Positions 47,126 through 56,808 of a DNA stretch of 64,000 nt are shown piece by piece; within the stretch, counting starts at the first letter, position 1, and each line of letters opens with the position of its first letter. The translations under genes were made by a program, and so were the position numbers. The DNA is from Rickettsiales bacterium. Lineage in GTDB: Bacteria; Pseudomonadota; Alphaproteobacteria; TMED127. Where the stretch lies: contig NZGH01000042.1 of NCBI GenBank assembly GCA_002690875.1, positions 21,156-85,155 on the forward strand, given 5' to 3'. The notes beneath the pieces were generated by a model. It did no database searches and had not been told where the DNA came from. It worked only from the letters and a program-made list of their open reading frames with translations.

Positions 47126-47836
47126 TTAATTTTTACTTTCAGATTTAACGTTTTGATTTCTAGTTTTATTTTTATTAATTGTTTCAGCAACTGCGTTACA
47201 ATAAAACTCAATAGACCTTATGGCGTCATCATTTCCAGGTATTGGATAGTCAATTCCTTCTGGATTTGAATTAGAATCGAGAATTGCAACTATTGGAATT
47301 TCAGATTTATTAGCTTCTTTTACAGCAAGAAATTCTTTATTTGTATCGATTATAAATAGCAAATCAGGTTTAGAATTTAAATCTTTAATTCCACCAATTG
47401 ATTTGTTAAGTTTTTCAGCTGTATTTTGAAATTTAAGTAGTTCTTTTTTGGTGTAAGATTCCGAATTATTTTCTAGAATATCTTCAATTTTTTTTAATCT
47501 TTTAATAGAATTTTGAATGGTATTCCAATTAGTTAAGATTCCCCCAAGCCATCTTTTATTTATAAAAAATTGGTCACATGATTTAGCATATTTTTCAATT
47601 AAATCTGAAGCTTGTCTTTTAGTACCAACAAATAAAACACTTTTACCCTGTGATGAAAAGTCTCTAAGAATTTTTAATGCCTCATTAAATAAAACTATTG
47701 TCTTTTGTAGGTCAATAATATGAATTCCATTTCTATGACCATACAAATATTCTGACATCTTAGGGTTCCATCTATTTGTCTTATGACCAAAGTGAACTCC
47801 TGCATCTAAAAGATCTTTAATTGATATATCTTGCAT
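47126..47836 (-). CDS. rpsB: Ribosomal protein S2
   Basis: 236 residues of the 30S subunit. Motifs: LLDAGVHFGHKTNRWNPKM, GIHIIDLQKTI, VLFVGTKRQA, FINKRWLGGILTNWNTI, and PDLLFIIDTNKEFLAVKEA, IPIVAILDSNSNPEGIDYPIPGNDDAIRS. The C-terminus is short and lysine/asparagine-rich. GGAG stands 5 bases before ATG. A 103-base gap upstream holds a probable promoter and a hairpin leader. Confidence 0.97.
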   Translation of the reverse strand: MQDISIKDLLDAGVHFGHKTNRWNPKMSEYLYGHRNGIHIIDLQKTIVLFNEALKILRDFSSQGKSVLFVGTKRQASDLIEKYAKSCDQFFINKRWLGGILTNWNTIQNSIKRLKKIEDILENNSESYTKKELLKFQNTAEKLNKSIGGIKDLNSKPDLLFIIDTNKEFLAVKEANKSEIPIVAILDSNSNPEGIDYPIPGNDDAIRSIEFYCNAVAETINKNKTRNQNVKSESKN

Positions 47837-47855
47837 AATTCTCCGGTTTTACATT

Positions 47856-47887
47856 CACACAACAAATAACACCAGAGCTGTTGTGTG
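47856..47887 (-). ncRNA. Candidate rpsB 5'-leader hairpin
   Basis: CACACAACA (47856-47864) and TGTTGTGTG (47879-47887) form a perfect 9-bp stem with a 14-base loop, ending about 20 bases before the rpsB ATG. No U-run follows on the minus strand, so it is not a standard terminator. S2 represses its own mRNA through a leader structure in other proteobacteria, so an autoregulatory role is a reasonable inference, not shown. Confidence 0.5.
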
Positions 47888-47903
47888 TTTGAAATTAAAT
47901 AAG

Positions 47904-47931
47904 AAATTACATTCTTAAAAATATAAATCAA
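47904..47931 (-). promoter_or_regulatory. Candidate sigma-70 promoter for rpsB-tsf-pyrH
   Basis: On the minus strand TTGATT (47926-47931) and TAATTT (47904-47909) are separated by 16 bases. They would start transcription just before the leader hairpin. In so A/T-rich a sequence such matches arise by chance; placement supports it. Confidence 0.35.
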
Positions 47932-47939
47932 TACTTTTT

Positions 47940-50900
47940 TTAATTAATTTCTTTTATATCTATAACGCCTTCTGTATTTTTTAAAGAAACTAAAAAGTCC
48001 ATATTGACGTTAAATTTATTATTACTTGTGATTTTTATTTCATGATTAGAATGTAAAATTTTGAAGAAAAATTCATTGTTACCATTATTATTTTCATCTA
48101 ATAATAATTTCAACTTCTGATAATTTAAATTATCTTTATCTAATGAAATTAAATATTTTAATTTTTTCTCAGGATCATTTAATGGAGTTATAGAAGTAAT
48201 TACAGGTCTACTAGAATCTTTGAAGTTTTGAAAATCAAGCCGTAAAAATATTACTTTACCAATTTTTAAATAATTTTGTGAAGATTTTAAAACTTCTGAA
48301 AAGCAAATTGCATCAAGGCTTCCTGTTTCATCAGATAAATTTATGAAACAATATTTTTTCCCAGTTTTGGATGTTCTTTCATTAAGTTCAGAAATAAGAG
48401 AAATTACATTAAATGATTTATTTATTGTATCAGAGTCAAATTCAATATGGTTGATATTACAAATACTTGTTATATTTTTATTATTATTTAACGTTTTATA
48501 GAATTTAGAAGGATGATCTGATAAGTAAAATCCAAATGAGTCAAACTCCATTGTTAATTTTTCTTCAAGTTTACAATCTTTATAATTTGTCGAATCAAAT
48601 TGTTTATGATCAATAAAGTCAGAAAAAAGATTATCTTGATCTTTTGAAACATTTTTATGATAACTAGAATTAAAATTAATTATTTTATCAATATTTTGGT
48701 ATAAAAAGTTCTGGTTTTTTTCTATGGAATTTAGAGATCCTGAAAAAATTAAACCTTCTAACACTTTTTTATTTAATATTTTGTTGTTTACTCTTTGTAA
48801 TAAATTAAGTAGAGAATTAAATTTTCCATTCTTTCTTCTTTCATCTAAAAGCTCCATTATTGAATTTTCACCAATATTTTTAATTGCGCTTAAACCATAA
48901 CTAATTCCGATTGCTTTCTTATTGTTATTATAAACAACCTTAAAGAAAACATCCGATTTGTTAATATCGGGTGTAAATAATTGAAAGTTTAATCTTTTTA
49001 TTTCATAGCAATAATTTGAAATCTTTTCAAAATTTCCTACATCGTGGTTCATTAGTGAACAAAAAAACTCAAGAGGATAATTAGCCTTCAAAAATGCTGT
49101 TTGATATGCAATTTTTGCATACGCTGCTGCATGGCTTTTGTTAAAACCATAACCTGCAAATTTTTCTATTTCATTAAATAGATTTTGAGCTTTATTTTCC
49201 GAAATTTTATTTTCCATACATCCCTGAACAAAATTTGATTTCTGTGCAAGCATTTCTGATCTAATTTTTTTTCCCATTGCTCTTCTTAGCAGATCAGCTT
49301 TTGCCAAACTAAATCCTGCTAATTTTTGGGCTATTAACATAACTTGTTCCTGGTAGACCATAATTCCATGGGTTTCATTTAGAATTTCTTTTAATGATGG
49401 GTGTAAATAATCATATTCTTCTTTACCTTGTTTTCTATTAATATAGGTAGGAATATTATCCATTGGTCCTGGTCTATAAAGTGAAACAACAGCAATAATA
49501 TCTTCAAATCTATCAGGCAAAACTTTTTTAAGAGTTTCTTTCATTCCCTGACCTTCAAGTTGAAATACACCAGTAGTGTCGCCTTTTTTGAGCAGATCGA
49601 AAGTCTTTGAATTATCTAATGGAAGTTCATTTATATCTACTTTTTTTCCAATGTCTTTTAGATATTTACAGGCTTTATCAATTACTGTTAAGGTTTTTAA
49701 TCCAAGAAAATCAAACTTTATTAGTCCCATCTTTTCAACATATTTCATAGAAAATTGAGTAACTGGAATGTCAGATTTTGTATCCTTGTAAAGTGGAAGT
49801 AAATTTAAGAGAGAAGTGTCTGAAATGACTATTCCTGCTGCATGAGTAGAAACATGTCTATATAAACCCTCTAAATCTATAGAAATTTTAAATAGTTTTT
49901 TAATATTTGAATCATTTTTTATTAGTTTTTTTATTTTTTCATCGCCTAAAGTTTGACTTAATCCAATAGGTTGAGCAGGGTTATAAGGTATCATTTTACA
50001 GATATCATCAACCAAATTTAATGGTAATTGCATAACCCTCCCTACATCTCTTATAGCTACTTTTGCTTGAAATGAACCAAAAGTAATTATCTGCGCAACA
50101 TTAAGCTCTCCATATTTTTTTCTTACATAAGAAATAACTTCATCTCTTTTTTCCATACAAAAGTCGATATCAAAGTCAGGAAGTGAAACTCTCTCTGGAT
50201 TTAAAAATCTTTCAAATAACAGTCCAAATTTTATAGGATCTAGATCTGTAATAAATAGTGACCAAGCCACTAATGAACCAGCTCCAGAACCTCTACCTGG
50301 ACCAACAGGAATATTATTTTTTTTTGCCCAGTTAATGAAATCCGAAACTATTAGAAAGTAACCCGAGTAACCCATTCGTGTAATTATTTGGATTTCATAA
50401 TCTAGCCTTTTTTTATAACTTGAAATTTTATTTTCATTAGATTTTTCTTTTTTAAGTCTATTTAAAAGACCTTCTTCAGATTGTTTTTTTAAATAATTAT
50501 CTTCCTCTACTTTTGAATGATAAACTTTAGGAAGAATAGTCGGTTTTTCCTCAAGATAAAAGTTACATTTCTGTGCAATCAACTCTGTGTTCGAACATGC
50601 TGACGGAATATCTGAAAATAATTCAAGCATCTGAGATTCTTTTTTTAAATAGTACTCTGGATTACTTTTTAATCTATCTTCAGAATCAATGTATTTTTGC
50701 TCAGAAATACTTAATAATGCATCGTGGGAATTAAAAAATTTCTTATCTAAAAAAAAATTCTCATTCGTAGCAACTAATGGAATTTTATAATTAAAAGATT
50801 TAGAAATTAGATAATTGTTAAAATTTATTTCTTTATTCGTTAATCTTTGAATTTCTAGAAAAAAATCATTTTTAAAAATTTTTTGGAAAAGATTTATAAG

Positions 50901-51356
50901 TTTATCACAAACTCCAAAATTATATCGTCGAAAGTTTTCACTTAAGACTCCAAATTGACCACCTGCGAGGCAAATCAAACCTTCATTAAAACTTTTTAAA
51001 TTATCGACTGTAACAAATACATCAGTATTTAATGAGTTTTTGAGACTTGAAATTGAAATTAATTTAGATAAGTTTTGAAATCCTTTTTCATTTTTACATA
51101 ATAGGAGAAGAAATCCCGGAGCAAAATTTTCATCTCTAAAATAAATATTTGAACCTAAAATTGGCTTAATTCCCTTTTTAATACATTCAATCGAGAACTC
51201 CATACACCCAAATAAATTATTAAAATCAGTAATTGAGATGCAAGGTATTTTATTTTCAACACAAAATTGAATTAATTCGTTAATTTTTATTGCCCCCTTA
51301 GATAGAGAATATTGAGTGTAATTTCTAAGATGAATAAACTTTGGACTAAATTTCAA
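47940..51356 (-). CDS. dnaE: DNA polymerase III alpha subunit
   Basis: 1138 residues, replicative polymerase. The N-terminal PHP domain opens FIHLRNYTQYSLSKGAIKI. The palm has GPGRGSGAGSLVAWSL and LPDFDIDFCMEKRDEV with the two catalytic Asp near residue 400. Further motifs are RHVSTHAAGIVIS, GVFQLEGQGMKE, VSLYRPGPMDNIP, and the fingers region GYGFNKSHAAAYAKIAYQTAFLKANYPLEF. A helix-hairpin-helix and an OB domain follow. The PHP metal-binding residues look reduced (HLRNYTQYS instead of HLHTHTEYS), so intrinsic proofreading is unlikely. The start is TTG at 51356, overlapping lolD by 11 bases. Confidence 0.96.
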   Translation of the reverse strand: MKFSPKFIHLRNYTQYSLSKGAIKINELIQFCVENKIPCISITDFNNLFGCMEFSIECIKKGIKPILGSNIYFRDENFAPGFLLLLCKNEKGFQNLSKLISISSLKNSLNTDVFVTVDNLKSFNEGLICLAGGQFGVLSENFRRYNFGVCDKLINLFQKIFKNDFFLEIQRLTNKEINFNNYLISKSFNYKIPLVATNENFFLDKKFFNSHDALLSISEQKYIDSEDRLKSNPEYYLKKESQMLELFSDIPSACSNTELIAQKCNFYLEEKPTILPKVYHSKVEEDNYLKKQSEEGLLNRLKKEKSNENKISSYKKRLDYEIQIITRMGYSGYFLIVSDFINWAKKNNIPVGPGRGSGAGSLVAWSLFITDLDPIKFGLLFERFLNPERVSLPDFDIDFCMEKRDEVISYVRKKYGELNVAQIITFGSFQAKVAIRDVGRVMQLPLNLVDDICKMIPYNPAQPIGLSQTLGDEKIKKLIKNDSNIKKLFKISIDLEGLYRHVSTHAAGIVISDTSLLNLLPLYKDTKSDIPVTQFSMKYVEKMGLIKFDFLGLKTLTVIDKACKYLKDIGKKVDINELPLDNSKTFDLLKKGDTTGVFQLEGQGMKETLKKVLPDRFEDIIAVVSLYRPGPMDNIPTYINRKQGKEEYDYLHPSLKEILNETHGIMVYQEQVMLIAQKLAGFSLAKADLLRRAMGKKIRSEMLAQKSNFVQGCMENKISENKAQNLFNEIEKFAGYGFNKSHAAAYAKIAYQTAFLKANYPLEFFCSLMNHDVGNFEKISNYCYEIKRLNFQLFTPDINKSDVFFKVVYNNNKKAIGISYGLSAIKNIGENSIMELLDERRKNGKFNSLLNLLQRVNNKILNKKVLEGLIFSGSLNSIEKNQNFLYQNIDKIINFNSSYHKNVSKDQDNLFSDFIDHKQFDSTNYKDCKLEEKLTMEFDSFGFYLSDHPSKFYKTLNNNKNITSICNINHIEFDSDTINKSFNVISLISELNERTSKTGKKYCFINLSDETGSLDAICFSEVLKSSQNYLKIGKVIFLRLDFQNFKDSSRPVITSITPLNDPEKKLKYLISLDKDNLNYQKLKLLLDENNNGNNEFFFKILHSNHEIKITSNNKFNVNMDFLVSLKNTEGVIDIKEIN

Positions 51357-52014
51357 TTAATTTACCTTTTTCAATTTTATAACAAACATCCAACCTTTTA
51401 ATTATTTCCAAATTATGAGTAGCAATAACAGAAGTTGTCTTATTTTTTTTTGTCAAACTAAGTATAAGATCCATTACTAATGAAGAATTATTTTTATCTA
51501 AACTACCTGTAGGTTCATCGGCAAGGAGCAAAACCGGGTTTTTAATCAATGCTCTGGCAATTGCAATTCTTTGTTGTTCTCCACCTGATAATAAACCAGG
51601 TTTTAAAAATTTTTTATTTATCAAACCTAACTTATCTAAAAGAATAAGGGATCTTTGTTTTGCTTTACCAAATGACTCGCCGTTTAGAATTAATGGAAAA
51701 GCAATATTTTCAAGAACATTAAAATCCTCTAACAACTGATTATTTTGAAAAATATACCCTATAAATTTTCTTCTAATTTCTGTTTTATTATTTTGAGACA
51801 AACCAAAACAGTTTTTACCCTGAAGAATGTATTCACCAGACGTTGGTGTTTCTATCATTCCTAATATGTTTAGAAAAGTTGATTTTCCAGATCCAGAAGG
51901 TCCTATAATACCAATATTTTTTACTCCTTTTACTGAAAAATTAAGTTCAGATAAAACCTTGATAATTGAATCACCTTGAAAATAATTCTGACTTATATTT
52001 TTTAAACTCAGCAA
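51346..52014 (-). CDS. lolD: LolD, lipoprotein-releasing ABC transporter ATPase
   Basis: 222-residue ABC ATPase. Walker A GPSGSGKSTFLNILG, Q-loop FQNNQLLEDFNVLENIAFPLIL, signature LSGGEQQRIAIARAL, Walker B VLLLADEPTGSLD, and H-loop VIATHNLEI. With the adjacent membrane gene it forms LolCDE, which extracts lipoproteins from the inner membrane for transfer to LolA. TTG at 52014 begins LSLKNISQNY, 1 base after the preceding stop; no ATG is better placed. Confidence 0.94.
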   Translation of the reverse strand: MLSLKNISQNYFQGDSIIKVLSELNFSVKGVKNIGIIGPSGSGKSTFLNILGMIETPTSGEYILQGKNCFGLSQNNKTEIRRKFIGYIFQNNQLLEDFNVLENIAFPLILNGESFGKAKQRSLILLDKLGLINKKFLKPGLLSGGEQQRIAIARALIKNPVLLLADEPTGSLDKNNSSLVMDLILSLTKKNKTTSVIATHNLEIIKRLDVCYKIEKGKLIEI

Positions 52015-52015
52015 A

Positions 52016-53260
52016 TCAGTCCCATTTGATAAGATTTATCGGATCAACCTTAGATGCCCTTACCGAGGGGTAAATAGTTGATATGAATGAAAGAAAAGTA
52101 GAAATTACAGCAATTTTTAAGATTTGAGAATAATTAATTATAACCGGAAGTTGTGAGAAAAAATAAATTTCCTCAGAAAACAAATTAGAATCAAGAAACA
52201 ATTCAATAAAACTTTTTATTTCATTTATATTTATGCAAAAAATTAAGCCTAGAAAACATCCAATAATAGTACCTAATATACCAATAATTGAACCATTAAT
52301 AATAAATATTTTTAATATTTGGTTTTTTTTTACTCCTAATATTCTCAATACACCTATATCTCTTCTTTTCATTGACACCAAAATAATCATAGAAGAAATA
52401 AGATTAAAAGCAGCCACTATTATTATAAGCAACAAAATTAAAAACATTACATTTTTTTCTACCTCAAGAGCATTAAATAATGAAGGGTTTAATTGTCTCC
52501 AATCGGAAATTTTAAAAAAACTTGGAATATTTGCTTTTAATTGAACTTGCTTCTCATCCAATTCATCAAAATTTTTTAATTGAATTTCATAAAAATCAAA
52601 AAAATTTCCCATATTTAAAAAACTTTGAATTATTTCTATTGGAATAAAAATCAATGCAGAATCATACTCGTACATTCCTGTATTAAAGAAACCAACAACT
52701 TTAAAACTTGAGGATCTCGGCATATTTCCAAAAACAGTTTGAATGTTATTGGAGGAAAGAATATTAACATAATCATTAATTTTAAGATTTAGTTTTTTTT
52801 TTAATTTTTCACCAACTAATATCCCTTCATTATTTTTAAACGCATCAATTGATGAAGATTTAATATTCGAAAAGATTCGTCTTTCAGAAAAATATTTACC
52901 CTCAACTCCCTTTAAAAAAACACCTGTTGAAAAAGAGTTTTTTGAAAATAAAGCCTGACTTACAATAATTTTATTAACAAAAACATCAGAAATTTTTTTG
53001 TCTAAGGTTTCATTAAGTAAGTCTTTATTATTAATTTTAAAATTATTAAAATGTTGTAATTTTAAATGTCCGTTAACACCAAGAATTTTATTTGTAAGTT
53101 CATCTCTAAATCCATTCATGACAGACATCACTATAATTAGTGTTGCCACACCTAATGAAATACCAACAAAAGAAAAAATAGTAATTATAGAAAAGAATTT
53201 TTCTTTTGTTTTGGGCAAGAGATATTTTAAAGACACCCATATTTCAAAAAAAGTTATCAT
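52016..53260 (-). CDS. lolC: LolC/LolE-family lipoprotein-releasing membrane protein
   Basis: 414 residues with four membrane helices (one near 25-45, three in the last 150 residues) around a large periplasmic domain, the FtsX/LolCE layout. Motifs: EIWVSLKYLLPKTKEKFFSIITIFSFVGISLGVATLIIVMSVMNGFRDEL at the N-terminus and MKRRDIGVLRILGVKKNQI before the third helix. A single LolC/E-like gene probably forms a homodimer (LolF-type) with LolD, as in several alphaproteobacteria. ATG at 53260 overlaps the proS stop; an upstream TTG adds one residue. Confidence 0.92.
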   Translation of the reverse strand: MITFFEIWVSLKYLLPKTKEKFFSIITIFSFVGISLGVATLIIVMSVMNGFRDELTNKILGVNGHLKLQHFNNFKINNKDLLNETLDKKISDVFVNKIIVSQALFSKNSFSTGVFLKGVEGKYFSERRIFSNIKSSSIDAFKNNEGILVGEKLKKKLNLKINDYVNILSSNNIQTVFGNMPRSSSFKVVGFFNTGMYEYDSALIFIPIEIIQSFLNMGNFFDFYEIQLKNFDELDEKQVQLKANIPSFFKISDWRQLNPSLFNALEVEKNVMFLILLLIIIVAAFNLISSMIILVSMKRRDIGVLRILGVKKNQILKIFIINGSIIGILGTIIGCFLGLIFCININEIKSFIELFLDSNLFSEEIYFFSQLPVIINYSQILKIAVISTFLSFISTIYPSVRASKVDPINLIKWD

Positions 53261-54540
53261 CAAATTTTCAGGTTTTTTAGAAATTTAATTATATTATCAC
53301 TAGAAATAATTGATTCACTTAAATCTTTTCTAGTCTTTACACCAATTTCCTTATTATCAATAAAATTCCTTCCAACAATTATTTGAATTGGAATTCCGAT
53401 TAAATCTGCATCAGAAAATTTTATACCAGGTCTTTCTGAACGATCATCAAACAAAACATCATAATTATTTTTCTTCAAATCATTATAAAGTTCTTCACAG
53501 AAAGTTTTTGTGATTGAGTTATCTGAAGTTAAATTGATCAACACAATATCAAAAGGTGATACCTCTTTTGGCCAGACAATACCATTTTTATCATTAGAGG
53601 CCTCAATGATAGCAGCGGGAATTCTTGAGATACCAATTCCATATGAACCCATAAATGGAAAAGTCTTGTTATTTTCATGATCAATTTTAAAATCAAATGA
53701 TTTACTGTATTTTGTCCCAAAGAGAAATATATGACCAAGCTCGGTGCTTTTGAGTTGCCTTAAATTTTGACTAATGTTCAGGGATTCATATAGTTCATCT
53801 GTAAAACTGTTCATTGATTTTATTTCTGAAATTTTGAGTTTAGAGAAATTACTTTTTAAAAAAACTTCATCAATAAATATTTTTGATTCACCTGTCTCTA
53901 TTAAAAGATGAAACTCATGAGAAAGACTTCCTCCAATTTCTCCACTAGGTGCTCTAACAGGAATAATTTTTAATCCTAACTTTTCAAAAATATTTAAATA
54001 TAGTCTAAAAAAATTTTCATAAGTTAATTCTCCTGACTTTTCATCTTTATCAAAACTGTATGCATCTTTCATCAAAAATTCTCTGGCCCTCATTACTCCA
54101 AACCTGGGTCTAATTTCATCTCTAAATTTACTTTGGATTTGAAAAAAATACCGAGGTAAGGTTTTATGACTTTTAATAAAGAACTTACCAATTGCTGTAA
54201 TCATTTCTTCGTTGGTAGGTCCATAAAGAAGTTCTTTATTATTTCTATCAATTATCCTTAACATTTCTTTACCATAAGTATCGTATCTATTACTTATTTT
54301 CCATATATCTGAACCTTGAATAGTAGGCATTAGAATTTGATTTATTCCATGACTATCATGCATTTCTTCGATGATTTTGATTATTTTTTTTAAAACTTTA
54401 AAACCGAGTGGTAACCATGAGTATATTCCAGAAGTTTCTTGCTTTATCATTCCAGATTTAATCATTAGTACATGGGATTTTAGTTTTGCGTCAGATGGAT
54501 TTTCTCGAAAAGTTGGAATAAAAAAATTAGAATATTTCAT
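53260..54540 (-). CDS. proS: Prolyl-tRNA synthetase (short type)
   Basis: 426-residue class II synthetase of the short form without the editing insertion, typical of alphaproteobacteria. Motifs: KSHVLMIKSGMIKQETSGIYSWLPLGFKVL (motif 1 region), GPTNEEMITAIGKFF, FRDEIRPRFGVMRAREFLMKDAYSF (motif 2), and GSYGIGISRIPAAIIEA (motif 3). A C-terminal anticodon-binding domain follows. The lack of an insertion domain implies that editing of Ala-tRNA(Pro), if any, is by a separate protein. The neighbours lolC and DUF1467 are the usual ones. Confidence 0.95.
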   Translation of the reverse strand: MKYSNFFIPTFRENPSDAKLKSHVLMIKSGMIKQETSGIYSWLPLGFKVLKKIIKIIEEMHDSHGINQILMPTIQGSDIWKISNRYDTYGKEMLRIIDRNNKELLYGPTNEEMITAIGKFFIKSHKTLPRYFFQIQSKFRDEIRPRFGVMRAREFLMKDAYSFDKDEKSGELTYENFFRLYLNIFEKLGLKIIPVRAPSGEIGGSLSHEFHLLIETGESKIFIDEVFLKSNFSKLKISEIKSMNSFTDELYESLNISQNLRQLKSTELGHIFLFGTKYSKSFDFKIDHENNKTFPFMGSYGIGISRIPAAIIEASNDKNGIVWPKEVSPFDIVLINLTSDNSITKTFCEELYNDLKKNNYDVLFDDRSERPGIKFSDADLIGIPIQIIVGRNFIDNKEIGVKTRKDLSESIISSDNIIKFLKNLKI

Positions 54541-54739
54541 TTTTTATTACAATAGCAACTAATGTCAAAATTAATGTTACAAAAGACGAAATAATTGCTT
54601 TTTTTTTTACTAACGATTTCTTAGGTGCTCCAGGATCATTTCCAAATCTTACATCTTGATCACGCTCTATACCAAACGGTAACATAACAAAAAAAACAAG
54701 CCACCAGAGAATTAGGTAAATTACAAGAAAATCAAGCAA
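54527..54739 (-). CDS. DUF1467 family small membrane protein
   Basis: 70 residues with two membrane helices (LDFLVIYLILWWLVFFVMLP and IISSFVTLILTLVAIVI) and, between them, the conserved loop PFGIERDQDVRFGNDPGAPKKSLVKKK. The FG...PGAP pattern and the position between proS and methylmalonyl-CoA epimerase identify DUF1467, a conserved alphaproteobacterial family with no known function. TTG start at 54739, since the ATG at 54743 opens a frame that stops after three codons. It overlaps proS by 14 bases. Confidence 0.85.
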   Translation of the reverse strand: MLDFLVIYLILWWLVFFVMLPFGIERDQDVRFGNDPGAPKKSLVKKKAIISSFVTLILTLVAIVIKNEIF

Positions 54740-54743
54740 TCAT

Positions 54744-55148
54744 TTACTCCTGTTCTAATTCTATTAAAGTGCCATAAAAGTCTTTTGGATGCAAAAAGAT
54801 AACGGGTTTATTATGAGCCCCAATCTTTGGCATGCCGTCGCCAAGAATTCTTATGTTTTTTGACTTCAGCGTCTCACATGCTTGATTAATATCATTCACT
54901 TCAATACAAATATGATGCATTGCCCCTCCAGCATTTCTCTCTAAAAAATTCTTAATAGGAGAGTTTTTTCCATAAGGGTGCATTAATTCAATTTTAGTGT
55001 TACCTAGATCAACGAACACAACACTAACCCCGTGCTCAGTATAATCGTATACTTTAGATACATTTGCATTTAAAACATTTTTATACTTTTTGGAGGCATC
55101 ATCAAGGTCAGGAACAACTATAGCAACATGATTAAATCTTTTTAGCAT
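54744..55148 (-). CDS. mce: Methylmalonyl-CoA epimerase
   Basis: 134-residue vicinal-oxygen-chelate protein. Metal ligands appear in FNHVAIVVPDLD (His), KIELMHP (Glu), AMHHICIEVND (His) and GTLIELEQE (Glu). It interconverts (R)- and (S)-methylmalonyl-CoA, letting propionyl-CoA enter the TCA cycle as succinyl-CoA. The partner propionyl-CoA carboxylase and mutase are outside the window. The rnj-mce-DUF1467-proS order is standard in alphaproteobacteria. Confidence 0.93.
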   Translation of the reverse strand: MLKRFNHVAIVVPDLDDASKKYKNVLNANVSKVYDYTEHGVSVVFVDLGNTKIELMHPYGKNSPIKNFLERNAGGAMHHICIEVNDINQACETLKSKNIRILGDGMPKIGAHNKPVIFLHPKDFYGTLIELEQE

Positions 55149-55161
55149 AATTAATTATATT

Positions 55162-56808
55162 CTAAATTCTAACAATCTCAATATAAGTTAAAGGTTTTAA
55201 TCCTATACTTTTCTTTATATAAGATCTAACAATTTTTTTTAATTCGTCTCTCAAAATTTCATCAATTAACGATTTAGATACCATTTCATTAATTTGTTTT
55301 GAAATGAGGTTTCTTATATCTTCAATAAACACATTTTGATCTGTAACTGTTGGACAAAAAATAACAGGTTCTGTAAGTAATTTATTATCTAAATTTAAAA
55401 TTATATTTATAAAAATTTCACCCTCAGAGCTCACGACTTTAAGATTTTTTAAAAAATTATTTTCTAACGAAAAAGTTTTACTACCTTTCAAAAGAATTCT
55501 ACCTGAGGTAACTTTTTCAATTATTTTTGAATTATTACTTTCTAGCAAAACCACATCACCATTTTCAACCAAAACCTGTTTTTTTATTCCACAATCTTTG
55601 GCATAATTGGCGTGTTCACTCAAGTGTTTAAACTCTCCATGTACAGGAATTATAGTGTTGGGGGAAACCCATTCATACATTTGTTTTAGTTCTTTTTTTG
55701 AGGGGTGCCCAGAAACATGTATTTTTGAAATTTTACTGTCAATTATCTCTACTTTTTTTTTAAGTAATTGATTTTTTAACTCATTAATTTTTTTTTCATT
55801 ACCAGGTATTTCTCTAGAAGAAAAAATAACTAGGTCGTCATTAAAAATCTCAATAAATCTATTTTTGTCATTTACTAATCTTGACAAAGCTGCATTAGTT
55901 TCTCCTTGACTACCAGTGCATACAATTACTAAATTATCCTCTGAGATTGAAAAAGACTCCTTTTCAGAGACTATGTTATTTAAATTTTTCAGATAATCAT
56001 TTTCTTTAGCTGATTCGTAAATTCTATGAATTGACCGTCCTAAAAATACACAGCATTTATTAAATTCATTTGAAACCTTCAATATTGTTTCTAACCTAGC
56101 TATGTTTGAGGCAAAACAAGTTATTATTATTTTATTTTTATCTTTTTTTGAAAAAATTTGTCTTAACTCTTCTCTGACATCATTTTCGCTACCAGATGGA
56201 TTTTCATTGAAAACATTAGTTGAGTCACAAACCATTATGTCCATACCTTCGTTTTTTAGATCATTTAACTTCTTTACATCTATGGGGTTCCCTACTAGTG
56301 GTGTAGGGTCAATTTTCCAGTCACCAGTATGAAATATATTAAGCTTTTCAGTTCTAACGATAATTGCATTTGGCTCTGGAATTGAATGAGTTAATGCTAA
56401 AGTTTCAATGTAAAATTCTCCAATCTTTACCCTTTCATTATAATTTAGAAGCTCGATATTTACGTCTTTAATACCAGATGAATCAAACTTTCTTTTTAAG
56501 ACAGAAGCAGTAAAAGATGTTGTGAAAATTCTTAAACTTCCAAGCTTATCATAAAGAAATGGAACTGCACCAATATGATCCTCATGAGCATGTGTTAGAA
56601 TTAATCCATTAAGCTTTATATTATTATTGATCAAAAAATCAATATTTGGCATTATAAGTTCATTAGAGGAAAGGTTTGAGTTTCCAAACATAACACCTAA
56701 GTCAATCATTATCCAGCTTCCGTTGTAATGATATAAATTACAATTCATACCAATTTCACCGGACCCTCCTAAAGGAATAAAAACTAAATCATTTTTTGAA
56801 AATTTCAT
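55162..56808 (-). CDS. rnj: Ribonuclease J
   Basis: 548 residues; metallo-beta-lactamase / beta-CASP ribonuclease in mRNA decay and rRNA maturation. Motifs: FIPLGGSGEIGMNCNLYHY, zinc-binding HAHEDHIGAVPFL near residue 74, FHTGDWKIDPTP, CDSTNVFNENPSGSE, a beta-CASP region with TCFASNIARLETI and VCTGSQGE, and IPVHGEFKHLSEHA. A C-terminal domain (about 450-548) follows. Alphaproteobacteria often carry RNase J next to coaX-birA, as here. Confidence 0.95.
   Translation of the reverse strand: MKFSKNDLVFIPLGGSGEIGMNCNLYHYNGSWIMIDLGVMFGNSNLSSNELIMPNIDFLINNNIKLNGLILTHAHEDHIGAVPFLYDKLGSLRIFTTSFTASVLKRKFDSSGIKDVNIELLNYNERVKIGEFYIETLALTHSIPEPNAIIVRTEKLNIFHTGDWKIDPTPLVGNPIDVKKLNDLKNEGMDIMVCDSTNVFNENPSGSENDVREELRQIFSKKDKNKIIITCFASNIARLETILKVSNEFNKCCVFLGRSIHRIYESAKENDYLKNLNNIVSEKESFSISEDNLVIVCTGSQGETNAALSRLVNDKNRFIEIFNDDLVIFSSREIPGNEKKINELKNQLLKKKVEIIDSKISKIHVSGHPSKKELKQMYEWVSPNTIIPVHGEFKHLSEHANYAKDCGIKKQVLVENGDVVLLESNNSKIIEKVTSGRILLKGSKTFSLENNFLKNLKVVSSEGEIFINIILNLDNKLLTEPVIFCPTVTDQNVFIEDIRNLISKQINEMVSKSLIDEILRDELKKIVRSYIKKSIGLKPLTYIEIVRI

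Noticed and set aside
47856..47887. Intrinsic terminator of dnaE
   Set aside because: The stem is not followed by a T-run on the minus strand and lies 50 or more bases past the dnaE stop, close to rpsB.
52233..52544. 103-codon plus-strand frame inside lolC
   Set aside because: It is antisense to conserved membrane helices; hydrophobic composition is expected from the complementary strand.
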